DNA from: Bacteroidales bacterium
Lineage (GTDB): Bacteria > Bacteroidota > Bacteroidia > Bacteroidales > Lentimicrobiaceae
Assembly: GCA_016709025.1 (NCBI GenBank)
Contig: JADJEQ010000037.1
Coordinates: 231,501 to 295,500 of the forward strand
Reading direction: 5' to 3'
Length of the DNA stretch: 64,000 bases
The notes beneath the pieces are model-generated. The model saw nothing but the letters and a program-made list of their open reading frames with translations, was not told the DNA's origin and searched no databases. The position numbers and the translations under genes were made by a program. Positions 8,104 to 17,350 of the stretch are shown piece after piece; position 1 is the stretch's first letter; the number at the start of each line of letters is the position of its first letter.

Positions 8104-9456
8104 ATGGCAAACGTATTTGATCAGAAGCTGAATGATTTTATGGCAAAAATCATAGCCAAGAATCCAAGCGAAATGGAATTCCATCAGGCAGTGCATGAAG
8201 TGGCAGAATCACTCATCCCGTTCATCGAAGAGCATCCGAAATACAAGGATGCCAAAATTCTTGAGCGCATGGCAGAACCTGAGCGTGTTATTTTATTCCG
8301 TGTTCCCTGGCTTGATGATAAAGGCGAAGTTCAGATAAACCGCGGTTACCGCATTGAAATGAACAGTGCCATTGGTCCTTACAAAGGCGGATTACGTTTC
8401 CACCCAACGGTTAATCTCGGAATTCTTAAGTTTTTAGCTTTTGAACAGGTACTAAAAAACAGTCTCACAACCCTGCCTATGGGTGGTGGTAAAGGCGGTA
8501 GCGATTTCGATCCTAAAGGAAAATCGGACAACGAAGTAATGAAATTTACCCAGAGCTTTATGTCGGAGCTTTTCCGTCATATCGGTCCTGATACCGACGT
8601 TCCTGCCGGTGACATTGGCGTTGGTGGCCGCGAAATCGGTTTCCTTTTTGGCCAGTACAAACGTCTGCGCAACGAATTTACCGGTGTTCTTACCGGGAAA
8701 GGCCGTGAATGGGGTGGCAGTTTGATCAGACCGGAAGCAACAGGTTACGGATGCACCTATTTTGCTGAAGAAATGCTGAAGACACGTAACGATAGTCTGA
8801 AAGGAAAAGTGGTTACGGTTTCCGGCTCCGGAAATGTTGCTCAATATGCAGTTGAGAAAGTTACCCAATTGGGTGGTAAAGTTGTAACCCTTTCCGATTC
8901 ATCAGGATTTATTCACGATCCTAAGGGAATAGATGCCGATAAACTGGCCTATATGATGAACCTGAAGAATGTTAAACGCGGAAGGATCAAGGAATATGCC
9001 GACAAATACGGTTGTGAGTTTTACGAAGGCAAACGTCCATGGATGATCAAATGTGATGTTGCCCTGCCATGCGCAACCCAGAATGAAGTAAACGAAGAAG
9101 ATGCTAAAACTTTGGTAGCAAACGGTTGCTTCGTCGTATCAGAAGGAGCCAATATGCCATCTACCCCGGGTGCTGTTGAAGTTTACCTCAAAGCCAAGAT
9201 ACTGTTCGGCCCTGGCAAAGCTGCCAACGCCGGTGGTGTGGCTGTTTCAGGTCTCGAAATGACACAGAACTCCATGCGTTTATCATGGACCCGCGAAGAA
9301 GTGGATGCTAAACTGCACCAAATCATGCGCGATATCCATGAAACATGTGTAAAATATGGAAAAGATGCTGACGGATTCATTAACTACGTAAACGGAGCCA
9401 ACATCGGAGGTTTCGTTAAAGTAGCAGAAGCCATGCTTGCCCAGGGCCTCGTGTAA
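8104..9456 (+). CDS. gdhA: glutamate dehydrogenase, hexameric, probably NADP-specific
   Basis: Interconverts 2-oxoglutarate plus ammonium with glutamate. The 450-residue length and sequence fit the small hexameric class: substrate-site GPYKGGLRFHP, LPMGGGKGGSDFDPKG with the catalytic lysine region, and PAGDIGVGGREIGFLFG with the catalytic aspartate. The Rossmann fold VSGSGNVAQYA is followed by a TLSDSSG loop like that of NADP-dependent enzymes, so an assimilatory role is favoured, which fits the ammonium transporter about 4 kb upstream. The start is supported by alignment of the N-terminal FMAKIIAKNPSEMEFHQAV segment. A strong terminator follows. Confidence 0.97.
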   Translation: MANVFDQKLNDFMAKIIAKNPSEMEFHQAVHEVAESLIPFIEEHPKYKDAKILERMAEPERVILFRVPWLDDKGEVQINRGYRIEMNSAIGPYKGGLRFHPTVNLGILKFLAFEQVLKNSLTTLPMGGGKGGSDFDPKGKSDNEVMKFTQSFMSELFRHIGPDTDVPAGDIGVGGREIGFLFGQYKRLRNEFTGVLTGKGREWGGSLIRPEATGYGCTYFAEEMLKTRNDSLKGKVVTVSGSGNVAQYAVEKVTQLGGKVVTLSDSSGFIHDPKGIDADKLAYMMNLKNVKRGRIKEYADKYGCEFYEGKRPWMIKCDVALPCATQNEVNEEDAKTLVANGCFVVSEGANMPSTPGAVEVYLKAKILFGPGKAANAGGVAVSGLEMTQNSMRLSWTREEVDAKLHQIMRDIHETCVKYGKDADGFINYVNGANIGGFVKVAEAMLAQGLV

Positions 9457-9481
9457 TCCTCCTTCAGTTTTTTGTAACAGT

Positions 9482-9511
9482 AAAAAGTCCTGCTTTCCGG
9501 CAGGACTTTTT
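9482..9511 (+). terminator. rho-independent terminator after gdhA
   Basis: A perfect 11-bp stem, AAAAAGTCCTG (9482-9492) with CAGGACTTTTT (9501-9511), encloses an 8-base loop. The 3' arm supplies the T-run. It lies 25 bp after the gdhA stop and could serve both strands. Confidence 0.92.
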
Positions 9512-9527
9512 ATTGCTTAAAGAATTT

Positions 9528-9709
9528 CAATAGTCCGGTAATTTAAAGAATCGCCCAAGCCTCAGCGGGGCAGGCTGTAAGGACGCAAGGTCCCCGCAAA
9601 AGTGGCGGGGCAGGCAGCAAAGTGTTGATTGTCATTATGTTGAAAATTATTCACCCTGTTATTTAATGCCCTGAAATTCAGTTGATTAAAAACCATTAAC
9701 GGAGTATTG
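9528..9709. mobile_element. MITE-like element family A, copy 2, with nested GC-rich hairpins
   Basis: The same ends as copies 1 and 3 (CAATAGTCCGGTAAT at 9528; ATTAACGGAGTATTG ending at 9709), but 182 bp long. The extra length comes from two insertions in the ACGCAAGGACGCAAAG core: CCTCAGCGGGGCAGGCTG near 9556, and TCCCCGCAAAAGTGGCGGGG followed by CAGGC near 9591. These belong to the GC-rich hairpin family seen elsewhere in the window. It lies between gdhA and the convergent ACP phosphodiesterase-like gene. Confidence 0.8.
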
Positions 9710-9739
9710 GAATTTAATATCCCTATGGAATATCTTCAT

Positions 9740-10324
9740 TTAATTGTTGTTCGCGAACCAGACCTGCGTGATGGATAAGCTCAGGAAAAAACGGTGGAAA
9801 CTTTCTCCATAGAAGTCATAATCCTTCCTGAGCTTTTCTGAAGCAACCTCCATGTTTGAATGAAAAGGCGTTCTGCGTGCCATCCCGTTAAATGCGCGGT
9901 TCAGACCTTCAAAATTACCATAGTTGCTCAGCCAGTCGTAATTCATCATATAAGGCAGCATCTGCCTGGTTCTGGGTGGCAAAATATTATCGGCTGCTGT
10001 CAGCACGGCATACATTCTGGAGGCAAAATCCCCCAGTGGTTCATCCGACCATTCGGGCCAGCCGGCAGAAAGAAAATGATCGAAATACATATCAACAACA
10101 ACCCCGGCATATTTGCGGAATTCGGGCCTGATTCTTTCCACCGATTCTTTAACAACCGGATGATTATCGGTAAAATAATCGATTGAACGGTGAAGTTTAA
10201 TTCCAGCCTGAATTCCGGAATTGTAACCTTTGAACATATTACCTTTCACATGATCAGCAATAAAGTTGCCGATGATGGTGTCGTGGTTTTCACCTGATAA
10301 GTATAAATGAGCCAGAAAATTCAT
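9740..10324 (-). CDS. acyl carrier protein phosphodiesterase-like protein (DUF479)
   Basis: A 194-residue protein. The start at 10324 is chosen because the conserved N-terminus MNFLAHLYLSG begins there, seven codons inside the longest frame. Other family marks are GNFIADHVKGN, GIKLHRSIDYFTDNHPVV and VVDMYFDHFLS, which carry the histidines and aspartates expected to bind the metal in the HD-like AcpH fold. AcpH removes 4'-phosphopantetheine from acyl carrier protein; whether this homologue does so is inferred from family membership. It is transcribed toward gdhA and separated from it by a terminator and a MITE-like element. Confidence 0.85.
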   Translation of the reverse strand: MNFLAHLYLSGENHDTIIGNFIADHVKGNMFKGYNSGIQAGIKLHRSIDYFTDNHPVVKESVERIRPEFRKYAGVVVDMYFDHFLSAGWPEWSDEPLGDFASRMYAVLTAADNILPPRTRQMLPYMMNYDWLSNYGNFEGLNRAFNGMARRTPFHSNMEVASEKLRKDYDFYGESFHRFFLSLSITQVWFANNN

Positions 10325-10357
10325 AGAAATAATAACAACAATCAAAGGTAATGGTTT

Positions 10358-11500
10358 TGGGGCTCAGGGCACAGGGCACAGGGCACAGGGCACAGGGCAC
10401 AGGGCACAGAGCATGGGGCATGGGGCATGGAGCATGGAGTTCATTGGGAAATTTCGTCTCTTAAGTAGCAGACAAGGGGACACGGGGAGATGGGGACAAG
10501 GAGAGAGAAAGAAAAGACTAAGAGACCGAGAGACTTAGGGATAAAGAGCCTGAAGTAAAATTTTGAAATTGATGTTTCGTCCCTCGTCCCAAACGGCCCT
10601 CGTCCCTTCTTTGCACAGGGCACAGGGCACAGGGCATCAGGGCACAGAGCATAGAGCATGGAGCATGGGGCATGGAGCATGGAGTTCATTGGGAAATTTC
10701 GTCTCTTAAGTAGCAGACAAGGGGACACGGGGAGATGGGGACAAGGAGAGAGAAAGAAAAGACTAAGAGACCGAGAGACTTAGGGATAAAGAGCCTGAAG
10801 TAAAATTTTGAAAATTGATGTTTCGTCCCTCGTCCCAAACGGCCCTCGTCCCTTCTTTGCACAGGGCATTGGGCATAGAGCATGGAGCATGGAGTTCATT
10901 GGGAAATTTCGTCTCTTAGCAACAGACAAGGGATGGGGACAAGGAGGAGGGGCATGGGGCATGGAGCGGAGCATTGGGGTTAGAAACAGCAAGGGAAGGG
11001 GAGACAAGCCTGCCCGCCGCAACTAAGTGAAGGTGGGGTGAAAAAAGATTGAGTGACGAAGAGACTGAGAGACAAAGAGATAAAAAGCATGGAGCATGGG
11101 GCATGGAGCATGGAGTTCATTGGGAATTTCGTCTCTTAAGTAGCAGACAAGGGGACACGGGAGATGGGGACAAGGAGGAGAGAGAAAAGACTAAGAGAGA
11201 GAGGCTTAGGGATAAAGAGCCTGAAGATAAAATTAATGAAATGTGTTTCGTCCCTCGTCCCAAGCGCCTCGTCCCTTCTTGGGCACAGGGCACAGGCAGG
11301 GGGGGGGGGGGGGGGGGGCCTCAGTCCCTCTTGCACAGGGCAAGGCACAGGGCAGGGCCAGGGCAGGAGTTAACTGGGAAATTTCCGTCTTGAAAACAGG
11401 GGACAAGCCTGCCCGCCGCAACGGAGTGAAGGAGGGGAGAAAAAAGACTAAGAGACTAAGAGACTAAGAGGTAAAAGCATGGAGCATGGGGCATGCGGGG
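10358..11500. repeat. five-unit tandem repeat tract with embedded microsatellites and poly-G
   Basis: Five copies of a unit beginning GAGTTCATTGGGAAATTTCG start at 10437, 10682, 10892, 11113 and 11367 (spacings 245, 210, 221 and 254 bp). The first two are nearly identical over about 175 bp; later ones degrade. Each is joined by CACAGGG and GCATGGG microsatellites. A run of 20 G lies at 11299-11318, and GC-rich hairpins (CCTGCCCGCCGCAAC) interrupt two units at 11007 and 11408. The open frames here are low-complexity shadows, and I support no gene between 10346 and 11785. Confidence 0.85.
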
Positions 11501-11715
11501 GGGTCATTCTACTTTCACTATACCTTTAATATTCACATTACTTTACTATTACTCCCCTTGTCTCCCCATCTCCATGTCACCCGGTCCCTTTGTCCTTTGA
11601 ATCAGGATATTCGTCCCTCGTCCTTTTTTGCGTCCCTCGTCTCTACTTCAGGTTGTATAGTAATTTAAAACAATTATAGATAAGCATACGGGCATAGCAT
11701 GTAATTAAAATTTTA

Positions 11716-11723
11716 TAGTTTTG
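11716..11723 (+). promoter_or_regulatory. candidate -7 box for iorAB
   Basis: TAGTTTTG matches TAnnTTTG and lies 62 bp before the iorA start codon, beyond the end of the repeat tract. No good TTTG -33 element is found at the usual distance, so support is modest. Confidence 0.35.
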
Positions 11724-11785
11724 TCCGACAGAGTTTTGCAATTCTGTTCTGTCTACCTTGTTCATTATTAAAACATTAATATATT

Positions 11786-13411
11786 ATGCAGAAGCTGTTA
11801 TTGTTAGGCGATGAAGCTATTGCCCAGGGCGGAATTGACGCCGGGATGTCGGGTATTTATGCCTACCCCGGAACACCCTCTACCGAGATCACCGAGTATG
11901 TAATGCACTCGAAAGAGGCAAAATCACTGAATATCACAGCCGCGTGGGGTGCCAACGAAAAAACAGCCATGGAAACAGCACTGGGCATGTCGTATGCCGG
12001 GAAGCGCGCCATGGTATGTATGAAGCATGTGGGGCTGAATGTGGCTGCAGATGCTTTTGTCAACTCGGCCATTACCGGAGCAAACGGTGGTCTGATTGTA
12101 GTCGCGGCAGACGATCCTTCCATGCACTCATCGCAGAATGAACAGGATTCGCGTTTTTTCGGAAAATTCGCCCTGATGCCCATTCTTGAACCGGGCAACC
12201 AGCAGGAAGCCTATGATATGGTGCATTATGGATTCGAATTGAGTGAGAAATTCCGGATTCCGGTACTCATGCGCATCACCACCCGCCTTGCACACTCCAG
12301 ATCAGGGGTGGAACGTCGCGAAATCCGTAAGCAGAACGATCTGAAACTGCCCGAAAACCTGAAACAGTTTATTCTGTTACCTGCGAATGCACGCCGGCAA
12401 TACAAACACCTGCTCAGCAATCAGTCGGCTTTTATCGATTCTTCTGAAAAATCTCCTTTCAATTACCTGATTGACAATCCTGATAAAAAACTGGGTATTA
12501 TTGCCTGTGGACTGGCATACAATTACCTGATCGAAAACTTTGAAGATCATCACGTACCTCATCCTGTGCTACGAATCGGACAATATCCGGTTCCGGAACA
12601 AATGATCAACAATCTATACGAAAGCTGCGATACCATCCTTGTACTCGAAGACGGTGCCCCCCTCATTGAAGAATTACTCCGTGGGCTGCTGAACAAAGGC
12701 AAGACCATCAAAGGGCGTCTGGATGGAACCGTTCCCCGTGATGGAGAACTTAATCCCAACATCGTTGCCGTGGCAATGGGGATGACCGATACACGCGGCC
12801 GGGATATTCCTTCGCTGGTTACCAGCCGGCCTCCTTCTCTCTGTAAAGGGTGTCCGCACATATACAGCTACAATGCCCTCAACGAAGCCTTGTCGGAATT
12901 CTATAAAGGACGCGTTTTCTCCGATATCGGTTGTTACACACTGGGTGCCCTGGAGCCTTTCGATGCCATTAACTCCTGCGTTGATATGGGTGCTTCCATT
13001 ACCATGGCCAAAGGTGCTGCCGATGCCGGATTGCTGCCTTCAGTTGCTGTAATCGGTGATTCTACTTTCACCCATTCGGGGATGACCGGTCTGCTCGATG
13101 CAGTCAATGCCAATTCATCCATTACGGTGATGATCCTTGACAATGGCACCACCGGTATGACCGGCGGTCAGGATTCAGCAGCTGTAGGAAAAATTGAGAA
13201 TATCTGTGAAGCCCTGGGGGTTCATAAAGACCATATCAGGATTCTGAATCCGCTGCAGAAATATCATGAAGAAAACCTGGCAATCATGAAAGAAGAGATT
13301 GCCTATCAGGGTGTTTCCGTAATTATCCCAAGGCGCGAGTGCATACAAACACTGACACGCAGAATGCGGGAAGAAAAGAAAAAACAGGCAACCGAAAAAG
13401 CAGAGGCATAA
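11786..13411 (+). CDS. iorA: indolepyruvate ferredoxin oxidoreductase, alpha subunit, lacking the C-terminal ferredoxin domain
   Basis: With IorB it oxidatively decarboxylates aryl-pyruvates, made from aromatic amino acids, to aryl-acyl-CoA and reduces ferredoxin. The 541 residues contain the pyrimidine-binding domain (GIYAYPGTPSTEITEY, ANEKTAMETALGMSYAG, MKHVGLNVAADAF), a CKGCPH segment, and the thiamine-diphosphate domain (AVIGDSTFTHSGMTGL, MILDNGTTGMTGGQDS). The protein ends soon after IPRRECIQTL in a charged tail. The two [4Fe-4S] clusters carried by the C-terminal domain of archaeal IorA are absent, so electrons must leave by another route. iorB begins one base after the stop. Confidence 0.93.
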   Translation: MQKLLLLGDEAIAQGGIDAGMSGIYAYPGTPSTEITEYVMHSKEAKSLNITAAWGANEKTAMETALGMSYAGKRAMVCMKHVGLNVAADAFVNSAITGANGGLIVVAADDPSMHSSQNEQDSRFFGKFALMPILEPGNQQEAYDMVHYGFELSEKFRIPVLMRITTRLAHSRSGVERREIRKQNDLKLPENLKQFILLPANARRQYKHLLSNQSAFIDSSEKSPFNYLIDNPDKKLGIIACGLAYNYLIENFEDHHVPHPVLRIGQYPVPEQMINNLYESCDTILVLEDGAPLIEELLRGLLNKGKTIKGRLDGTVPRDGELNPNIVAVAMGMTDTRGRDIPSLVTSRPPSLCKGCPHIYSYNALNEALSEFYKGRVFSDIGCYTLGALEPFDAINSCVDMGASITMAKGAADAGLLPSVAVIGDSTFTHSGMTGLLDAVNANSSITVMILDNGTTGMTGGQDSAAVGKIENICEALGVHKDHIRILNPLQKYHEENLAIMKEEIAYQGVSVIIPRRECIQTLTRRMREEKKKQATEKAEA

Positions 13412-13412
13412 G

Positions 13413-14009
13413 ATGAAAAAGGACATTATTCTCGCCGGTGTAGGCGGACAGGGTATTTTATCGATCGCGGCAACCATTGGAACCGCAGCACTCAATGCTG
13501 GCCTGCATCTGAAACAGGCCGAAGTGCATGGGATGAGTCAGCGCGGGGGCGACGTACAATCAAACCTGAGAATTTCTGACCGCGATATCGCTTCTGACCT
13601 TATTCCCTTTGGTAAGGCCGACATGATTATTTCGGTTGAACCCATGGAATCGCTCAGGTATCTTCCGATGCTTTCACCCGAAGGCTGGCTGATAACCAAT
13701 ACCAAACCTTATATCAACATCCGGAACTATCCTGAAATGGATAAGTTACTGGCCGAAATTGAATCTCAACCACGTCATATTTCACTTGACGCTGATGAGA
13801 TTGCGCGGGAACTTGGTTCGCCGAAATCAGCAAATATGGTTATTCTGGGTGCAGCATCCCCATTTCTCGATATTGAATACAAAGAACTACAGGAGGCGAT
13901 CCGTAATATTTTCCGCAAAAAAGGCGACGACGTTATTCAGGTGAACCTGGATGCACTGCAGGCAGGTCGGGATGTTGCGGAAAAACAGATTAAATTAAGT
14001 TTAAAGTAA
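13413..14009 (+). CDS. iorB: indolepyruvate ferredoxin oxidoreductase, beta subunit
   Basis: A 198-residue gamma-type 2-oxoacid oxidoreductase subunit. Family features are the N-terminal ILAGVGGQGILSIAATIG, EVHGMSQRGGDVQSNLRIS and ADMIISVEPMESLRYLPML. It pairs with IorA, whose stop lies one base upstream, in an operon of just these two genes; together they ferment or activate aromatic amino acids, which fits an anaerobic or microaerophilic lifestyle. The last codons (KLSLK) read TTAAGTTTAAAG and merge into the intergenic AAAGTCTAAAGT repeat, suggesting that the repeat has reached the gene's 3' end. Confidence 0.93.
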   Translation: MKKDIILAGVGGQGILSIAATIGTAALNAGLHLKQAEVHGMSQRGGDVQSNLRISDRDIASDLIPFGKADMIISVEPMESLRYLPMLSPEGWLITNTKPYINIRNYPEMDKLLAEIESQPRHISLDADEIARELGSPKSANMVILGAASPFLDIEYKELQEAIRNIFRKKGDDVIQVNLDALQAGRDVAEKQIKLSLK

Positions 14010-14360
14010 AAAGTCTAAAGTAAAAAGTAAGATTGGAGTTTAATATTTAGCCTGTGGAATTACCCTCAAATTACACAAGCTCAAAGCTCAAAGTCTAAAG
14101 TTTACCCGCCACAACTAAGTGAAGGCGGGCTTAAAGTGAGATTGGTGTTTAATATTTAGCCTGAAAATTACCCTTAAACCGGAACAAGCTCAAACCTGCC
14201 CGCCGCTCTACCCACCGTAGGAGGGCAGGAGGGTTAAAAGCTCAAAGCTTAAAGTAAGATCGGAGTTTAATATTCGGCCGGAGAAACTATGTTCTTCCAT
14301 TCTTCCATTGTTCCATTATTCCATTGTTCCATTATTCCATTCTTCCATTCTTCCATCAAT
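14010..14360. repeat. interspersed AAAGTCTAAAGT / GGAGTTTAATATT repeats, GC hairpins and TTCCATTA microsatellite
   Basis: Three degenerate copies of a module reading AAAGTAAGATTGGAGTTTAATATTTAGCC ... ATTACCCTCAAA ... ACAAGCTCAAA lie at about 14020-14090, 14130-14190 and 14240-14290. Two GC-rich hairpins interrupt them (14104-14129, CCCGCC/GGCGGG; 14195-14232, CCTGCCC/GGGCAGG). A TTCCATTATTCCATTG microsatellite follows at 14292-14356. The same module recurs at 18593-18690 and 18985-19050. No gene is supported between 14010 and 14450. Confidence 0.75.
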
Positions 14361-14450
14361 CCTAAAAAAGTCCAAATTATTCGTATATTGCTTACTTATT
14401 GAACAAGTAAATTTAGCCCTCGAAAAAATATTTGACTAAGCCATAAATCC

Positions 14451-15479
14451 ATGAATAAACTATTTTCCGAATTGGGTTATATTTTGATCATAGCAATTGT
14501 TGTAACGGCATGTAAAAAAGAGCCGACCGATCCATATGTACCAAAAACGCAGGTATGGACAAATTATAACAGTTCACTCGGGTTGGTCAGCAACTGCGTC
14601 AAGGACATTGCCATTGACAAAGAGGGAAATAAATGGTTTGCAGCTTCAGCCTATTCCTCTGATGTTGAAGTTGATGGCGGTTTATCTTTTTTTGATGGCA
14701 CAAACTGGACAACTTTCTCAAATTCCAACAGCGGCATGAATGGTGATCATGTTACTGCTGTTGAAATTGATCAGGAAGGAAATAAATGGATAGGATATGG
14801 ACAATCTACCACAGGAAGCGGAGTAACTCAATATGACGGGGTGAACTGGACCACTTATACTTCATCGAACAGTGGTCTTTGCAGCGATCAGGTCATTGCC
14901 ATCGCAATAGATTCAACCGGCAACAAATGGTTCGGAACTTCGTATGGTTTGTCCCGCTTTGACGGCACATCCTGGACAACTTACAATTCATCCAATGGCC
15001 TGGGGGCGGACTTTGTATTTGTAATAACCGTTGATCCGGAAAACAATGTGTGGGTAGGAACATGGGGAGGAGGTGTTGCAAAATTTGACGGGACAGATTG
15101 GTTAATTTATAACACAACAAACAGTGGTATTGCCGAAGATTTAATTACCGCAATAGCGATTGATGAACAGGGAGTTATGTGGTTTGGCACCAGTGTATCC
15201 GGAATTTCAAAATTTAAACAGGGTATCTGGACAACATACAATATATACAACACAGGACTGATGTCCAATAATATCACTTCGGTTGCAATTGATCAAAAAG
15301 GTGTTAAATGGTTTGGCACCAATGGCTTTGGGCTGACCAGTTTTGACAATTTAGTCTGGACGACCTATTCACCACAATACGGATACATCGATTATGCTGT
15401 GTGGTGCATAGCCATTGACAAACAGGATAAAAAGTGGTTTGGCACGCAAAACAATGGCGTATTTACGCTGGTTGACTAA
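14451..15479 (+). CDS. beta-propeller lipoprotein with two-component-regulator propeller repeats
   Basis: A 342-residue exported lipoprotein: a hydrophobic N-terminus with lipobox VVTAC (Cys21), then about seven repeats of the pattern ITAIAIDxxGNKWFGTxxGxSxFDGTxWTTYN. These match the Reg_prop propeller repeats that form the periplasmic sensor of hybrid two-component systems, but here they stand alone without kinase or membrane helix. It is probably anchored to a membrane and binds a ligand or partner protein. The sugar-related fusion gene follows 86 bp downstream but has its own candidate promoter, so a functional link is uncertain. Confidence 0.8.
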   Translation: MNKLFSELGYILIIAIVVTACKKEPTDPYVPKTQVWTNYNSSLGLVSNCVKDIAIDKEGNKWFAASAYSSDVEVDGGLSFFDGTNWTTFSNSNSGMNGDHVTAVEIDQEGNKWIGYGQSTTGSGVTQYDGVNWTTYTSSNSGLCSDQVIAIAIDSTGNKWFGTSYGLSRFDGTSWTTYNSSNGLGADFVFVITVDPENNVWVGTWGGGVAKFDGTDWLIYNTTNSGIAEDLITAIAIDEQGVMWFGTSVSGISKFKQGIWTTYNIYNTGLMSNNITSVAIDQKGVKWFGTNGFGLTSFDNLVWTTYSPQYGYIDYAVWCIAIDKQDKKWFGTQNNGVFTLVD

Positions 15480-15500
15480 ACCGCGATAATGATTCGTTTT

Positions 15501-15530
15501 TTTGTTAAATGTATTTTTAATTTATCTTTG
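15501..15530 (+). promoter_or_regulatory. candidate Bacteroidota promoter for the fusion gene
   Basis: TTTG at 15501-15504 and TATCTTTG at 15523-15530 are separated by 18 bp and lie 35 bp upstream of the ATG at 15566. Both elements match the Bacteroidota consensus, with a spacer one or two bases short. Confidence 0.5.
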
Positions 15531-15565
15531 ATTTTCCGCTCAGAGACTATTTTATAAAATAATTC

Positions 15566-17350
15566 ATGCATTCTCACTACACCAGCCTTATATCGCTGAA
15601 GCCTGAATTTACAGAACGATATATTATTTTACACAAACACACTTTCCCTGGAGTACTTGATCGCATCGCTCAGTCAAACATTCGCAATTACAGTATCTTC
15701 CTGCACAACAACCTGCTCTTTTCACATTTTGAATATTGTGGAAAAAATTATGAGCTTGATATGACATTCATGGGCGATGAGGTGACCAAAGATTGGTGGA
15801 AGTTGACCGATGCCATGCAGGAACCCCTTGCTACCCGAAATGAAGGAGAATGGTGGTCAGCAGCTGAACAGCTTTTTTTGTGGGAAAATCCGAAAAATCA
15901 CCATGGAGCCACAACCCGGATGGCTTTCAAATGCGGTGCTGATGCCAATTCACATACCATTAAATCTGCCCTTAACCCGGCATTTCAAACAGCATCCCAG
16001 AAATGGTCAGAGACATTCAAAACAAATGTATTGAGTTTCAGGGATGCCTGTCTTTATGGCTATATTGAATTACTTGATACACAATATGCCGGAAAAGTTG
16101 ATGAATTTAAAGCATTGATTTCGGATACCCTTAGTGCCAATGGTATAAGAAATACAGATTTTGTGAATATGGAAGAGGTTTTTAATACGAATAAGAAAGA
16201 TGAGTCACAGCGCAAAAAAGTATTTGTAACCGGATGCTTTGACATGCTTCACAGTGGTCATGTTGCGTTTTTGCAGGAAGCTGCCGGATATGGTGATTTA
16301 CATGTTTGCATAGGTTCCGATGAAAATGTGTATCAGCTCAAAGGACGCTATCCGGTAAATACGCAGGAAGAAAGAATTTACATGTTGAATTCGGTGAAGT
16401 ATGTCAAAGGGTGTGCTGTCAATTCCGGTTTTGGCATCATGGATTTTCTTCATGAAATTGATCAGTTAAATCCCGATATTTTTATTGTAAACGAAGACGG
16501 AAATACGCCTGCCAAGGCAGAATTATGCAGAAACAAAGGCATTGAATATAAAATACTTAAGCGTATTCCACACGAAGATTTACCACGAAGATCAACCACC
16601 GATTTACGAAAAGCCTGCCTGATCCCTTACCGGATCGACCTTGCCGGAGGCTGGCTTGACCAACCCTGGGTTTCGGAATTCTATCCCGGTCCGGTACTTA
16701 CCATTTCAATTGAACCCACCATCGAGTTTAATCAACGTAGTGGCATGTCGACCAGCACGCGGCTGAAAGCCATTGAATTATGGAAGACAGAACTTCCCCG
16801 GGGAGACCGGGAACAATTGGCCAAAGTACTCTTCACATTCGAAAATCCTCCGGGAACAAAACAAATATCAGGCTCGCAGGATTCACTCGGAATCGTCATG
16901 CCATGTCTGAACAAACTTAACTATAATGCCGCGTATTGGCCTGAATCCATCGAAAGCTGCTACGACGAAGAAATTCTTCAGTGGATAGAACATTCAATAT
17001 GTCTGATACCGCTGGGTCCAAGAGAAAGCCACTATAACGTACTGGATAACACAAACATCACCAGGGAAAATGTGGTGGCACTTTCCGTAGCAGCCGGTAA
17101 TTGCTGGAGCGCAATACTCAATAAAAATATCAACGATTTCGGGCGAACCATGCGTGAATCATTTGAAGCCCAGATAGCCATGTTCCCCAATATGGCTGAT
17201 TCTGAAATTTTTGGTACCATAGAACTGTATCGCCACAAAGTGAAAGGGTGGAAACTTTCGGGCGCTGGAGGTGGCGGCTACCTGATTTTTGTGACAGATG
17301 AACCATTGGAAAATGCGATACAAATAAGAATCCGCAGAGGAAATGATTAA
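15566..17350 (+). CDS. trifunctional fusion: L-rhamnose/L-fucose mutarotase, nucleotidyltransferase and GHMP kinase
   Basis: A 594-residue protein of three recognisable domains. Residues about 10-108 match RhaM-type mutarotases (YIILHKHTFPGVL, NIRNYSIFLHNNLLF, KDWWKLTDAMQEPL) with the Tyr19, His23 and Trp77/78 positions expected for catalysis. Residues about 218-350 are a cytidylyltransferase-like domain (TGCFDMLHSGH with HSGH at 229-232; PRRSTTDLR as the KMSKS-like loop). Residues about 352-594 resemble a GHMP kinase (PYRIDLAGGWLDQPW; KLSGAGGGGYLIF), although the usual GLGSSAA loop is replaced by ISGSQDSLG. About 110 residues after the mutarotase are unassigned. Inferred role: anomer interconversion, C1 phosphorylation and nucleotide activation of a deoxyhexose. 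The stop overlaps the permease start (TAATG). Confidence 0.8.
   Translation: MHSHYTSLISLKPEFTERYIILHKHTFPGVLDRIAQSNIRNYSIFLHNNLLFSHFEYCGKNYELDMTFMGDEVTKDWWKLTDAMQEPLATRNEGEWWSAAEQLFLWENPKNHHGATTRMAFKCGADANSHTIKSALNPAFQTASQKWSETFKTNVLSFRDACLYGYIELLDTQYAGKVDEFKALISDTLSANGIRNTDFVNMEEVFNTNKKDESQRKKVFVTGCFDMLHSGHVAFLQEAAGYGDLHVCIGSDENVYQLKGRYPVNTQEERIYMLNSVKYVKGCAVNSGFGIMDFLHEIDQLNPDIFIVNEDGNTPAKAELCRNKGIEYKILKRIPHEDLPRRSTTDLRKACLIPYRIDLAGGWLDQPWVSEFYPGPVLTISIEPTIEFNQRSGMSTSTRLKAIELWKTELPRGDREQLAKVLFTFENPPGTKQISGSQDSLGIVMPCLNKLNYNAAYWPESIESCYDEEILQWIEHSICLIPLGPRESHYNVLDNTNITRENVVALSVAAGNCWSAILNKNINDFGRTMRESFEAQIAMFPNMADSEIFGTIELYRHKVKGWKLSGAGGGGYLIFVTDEPLENAIQIRIRRGND

Noticed and set aside
10441..11467. 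Many open reading frames on both strands in the tandem repeat tract
   Set aside because: They overlap each other in all frames, have extreme low-complexity composition and repeat with the DNA unit; no start signal or family resemblance.
14292..14356. Possible CRISPR-like array in the TTCCATTATTCC repeats
   Set aside because: Units are short, contiguous and degenerate with no unique spacers, and no cas gene is present.
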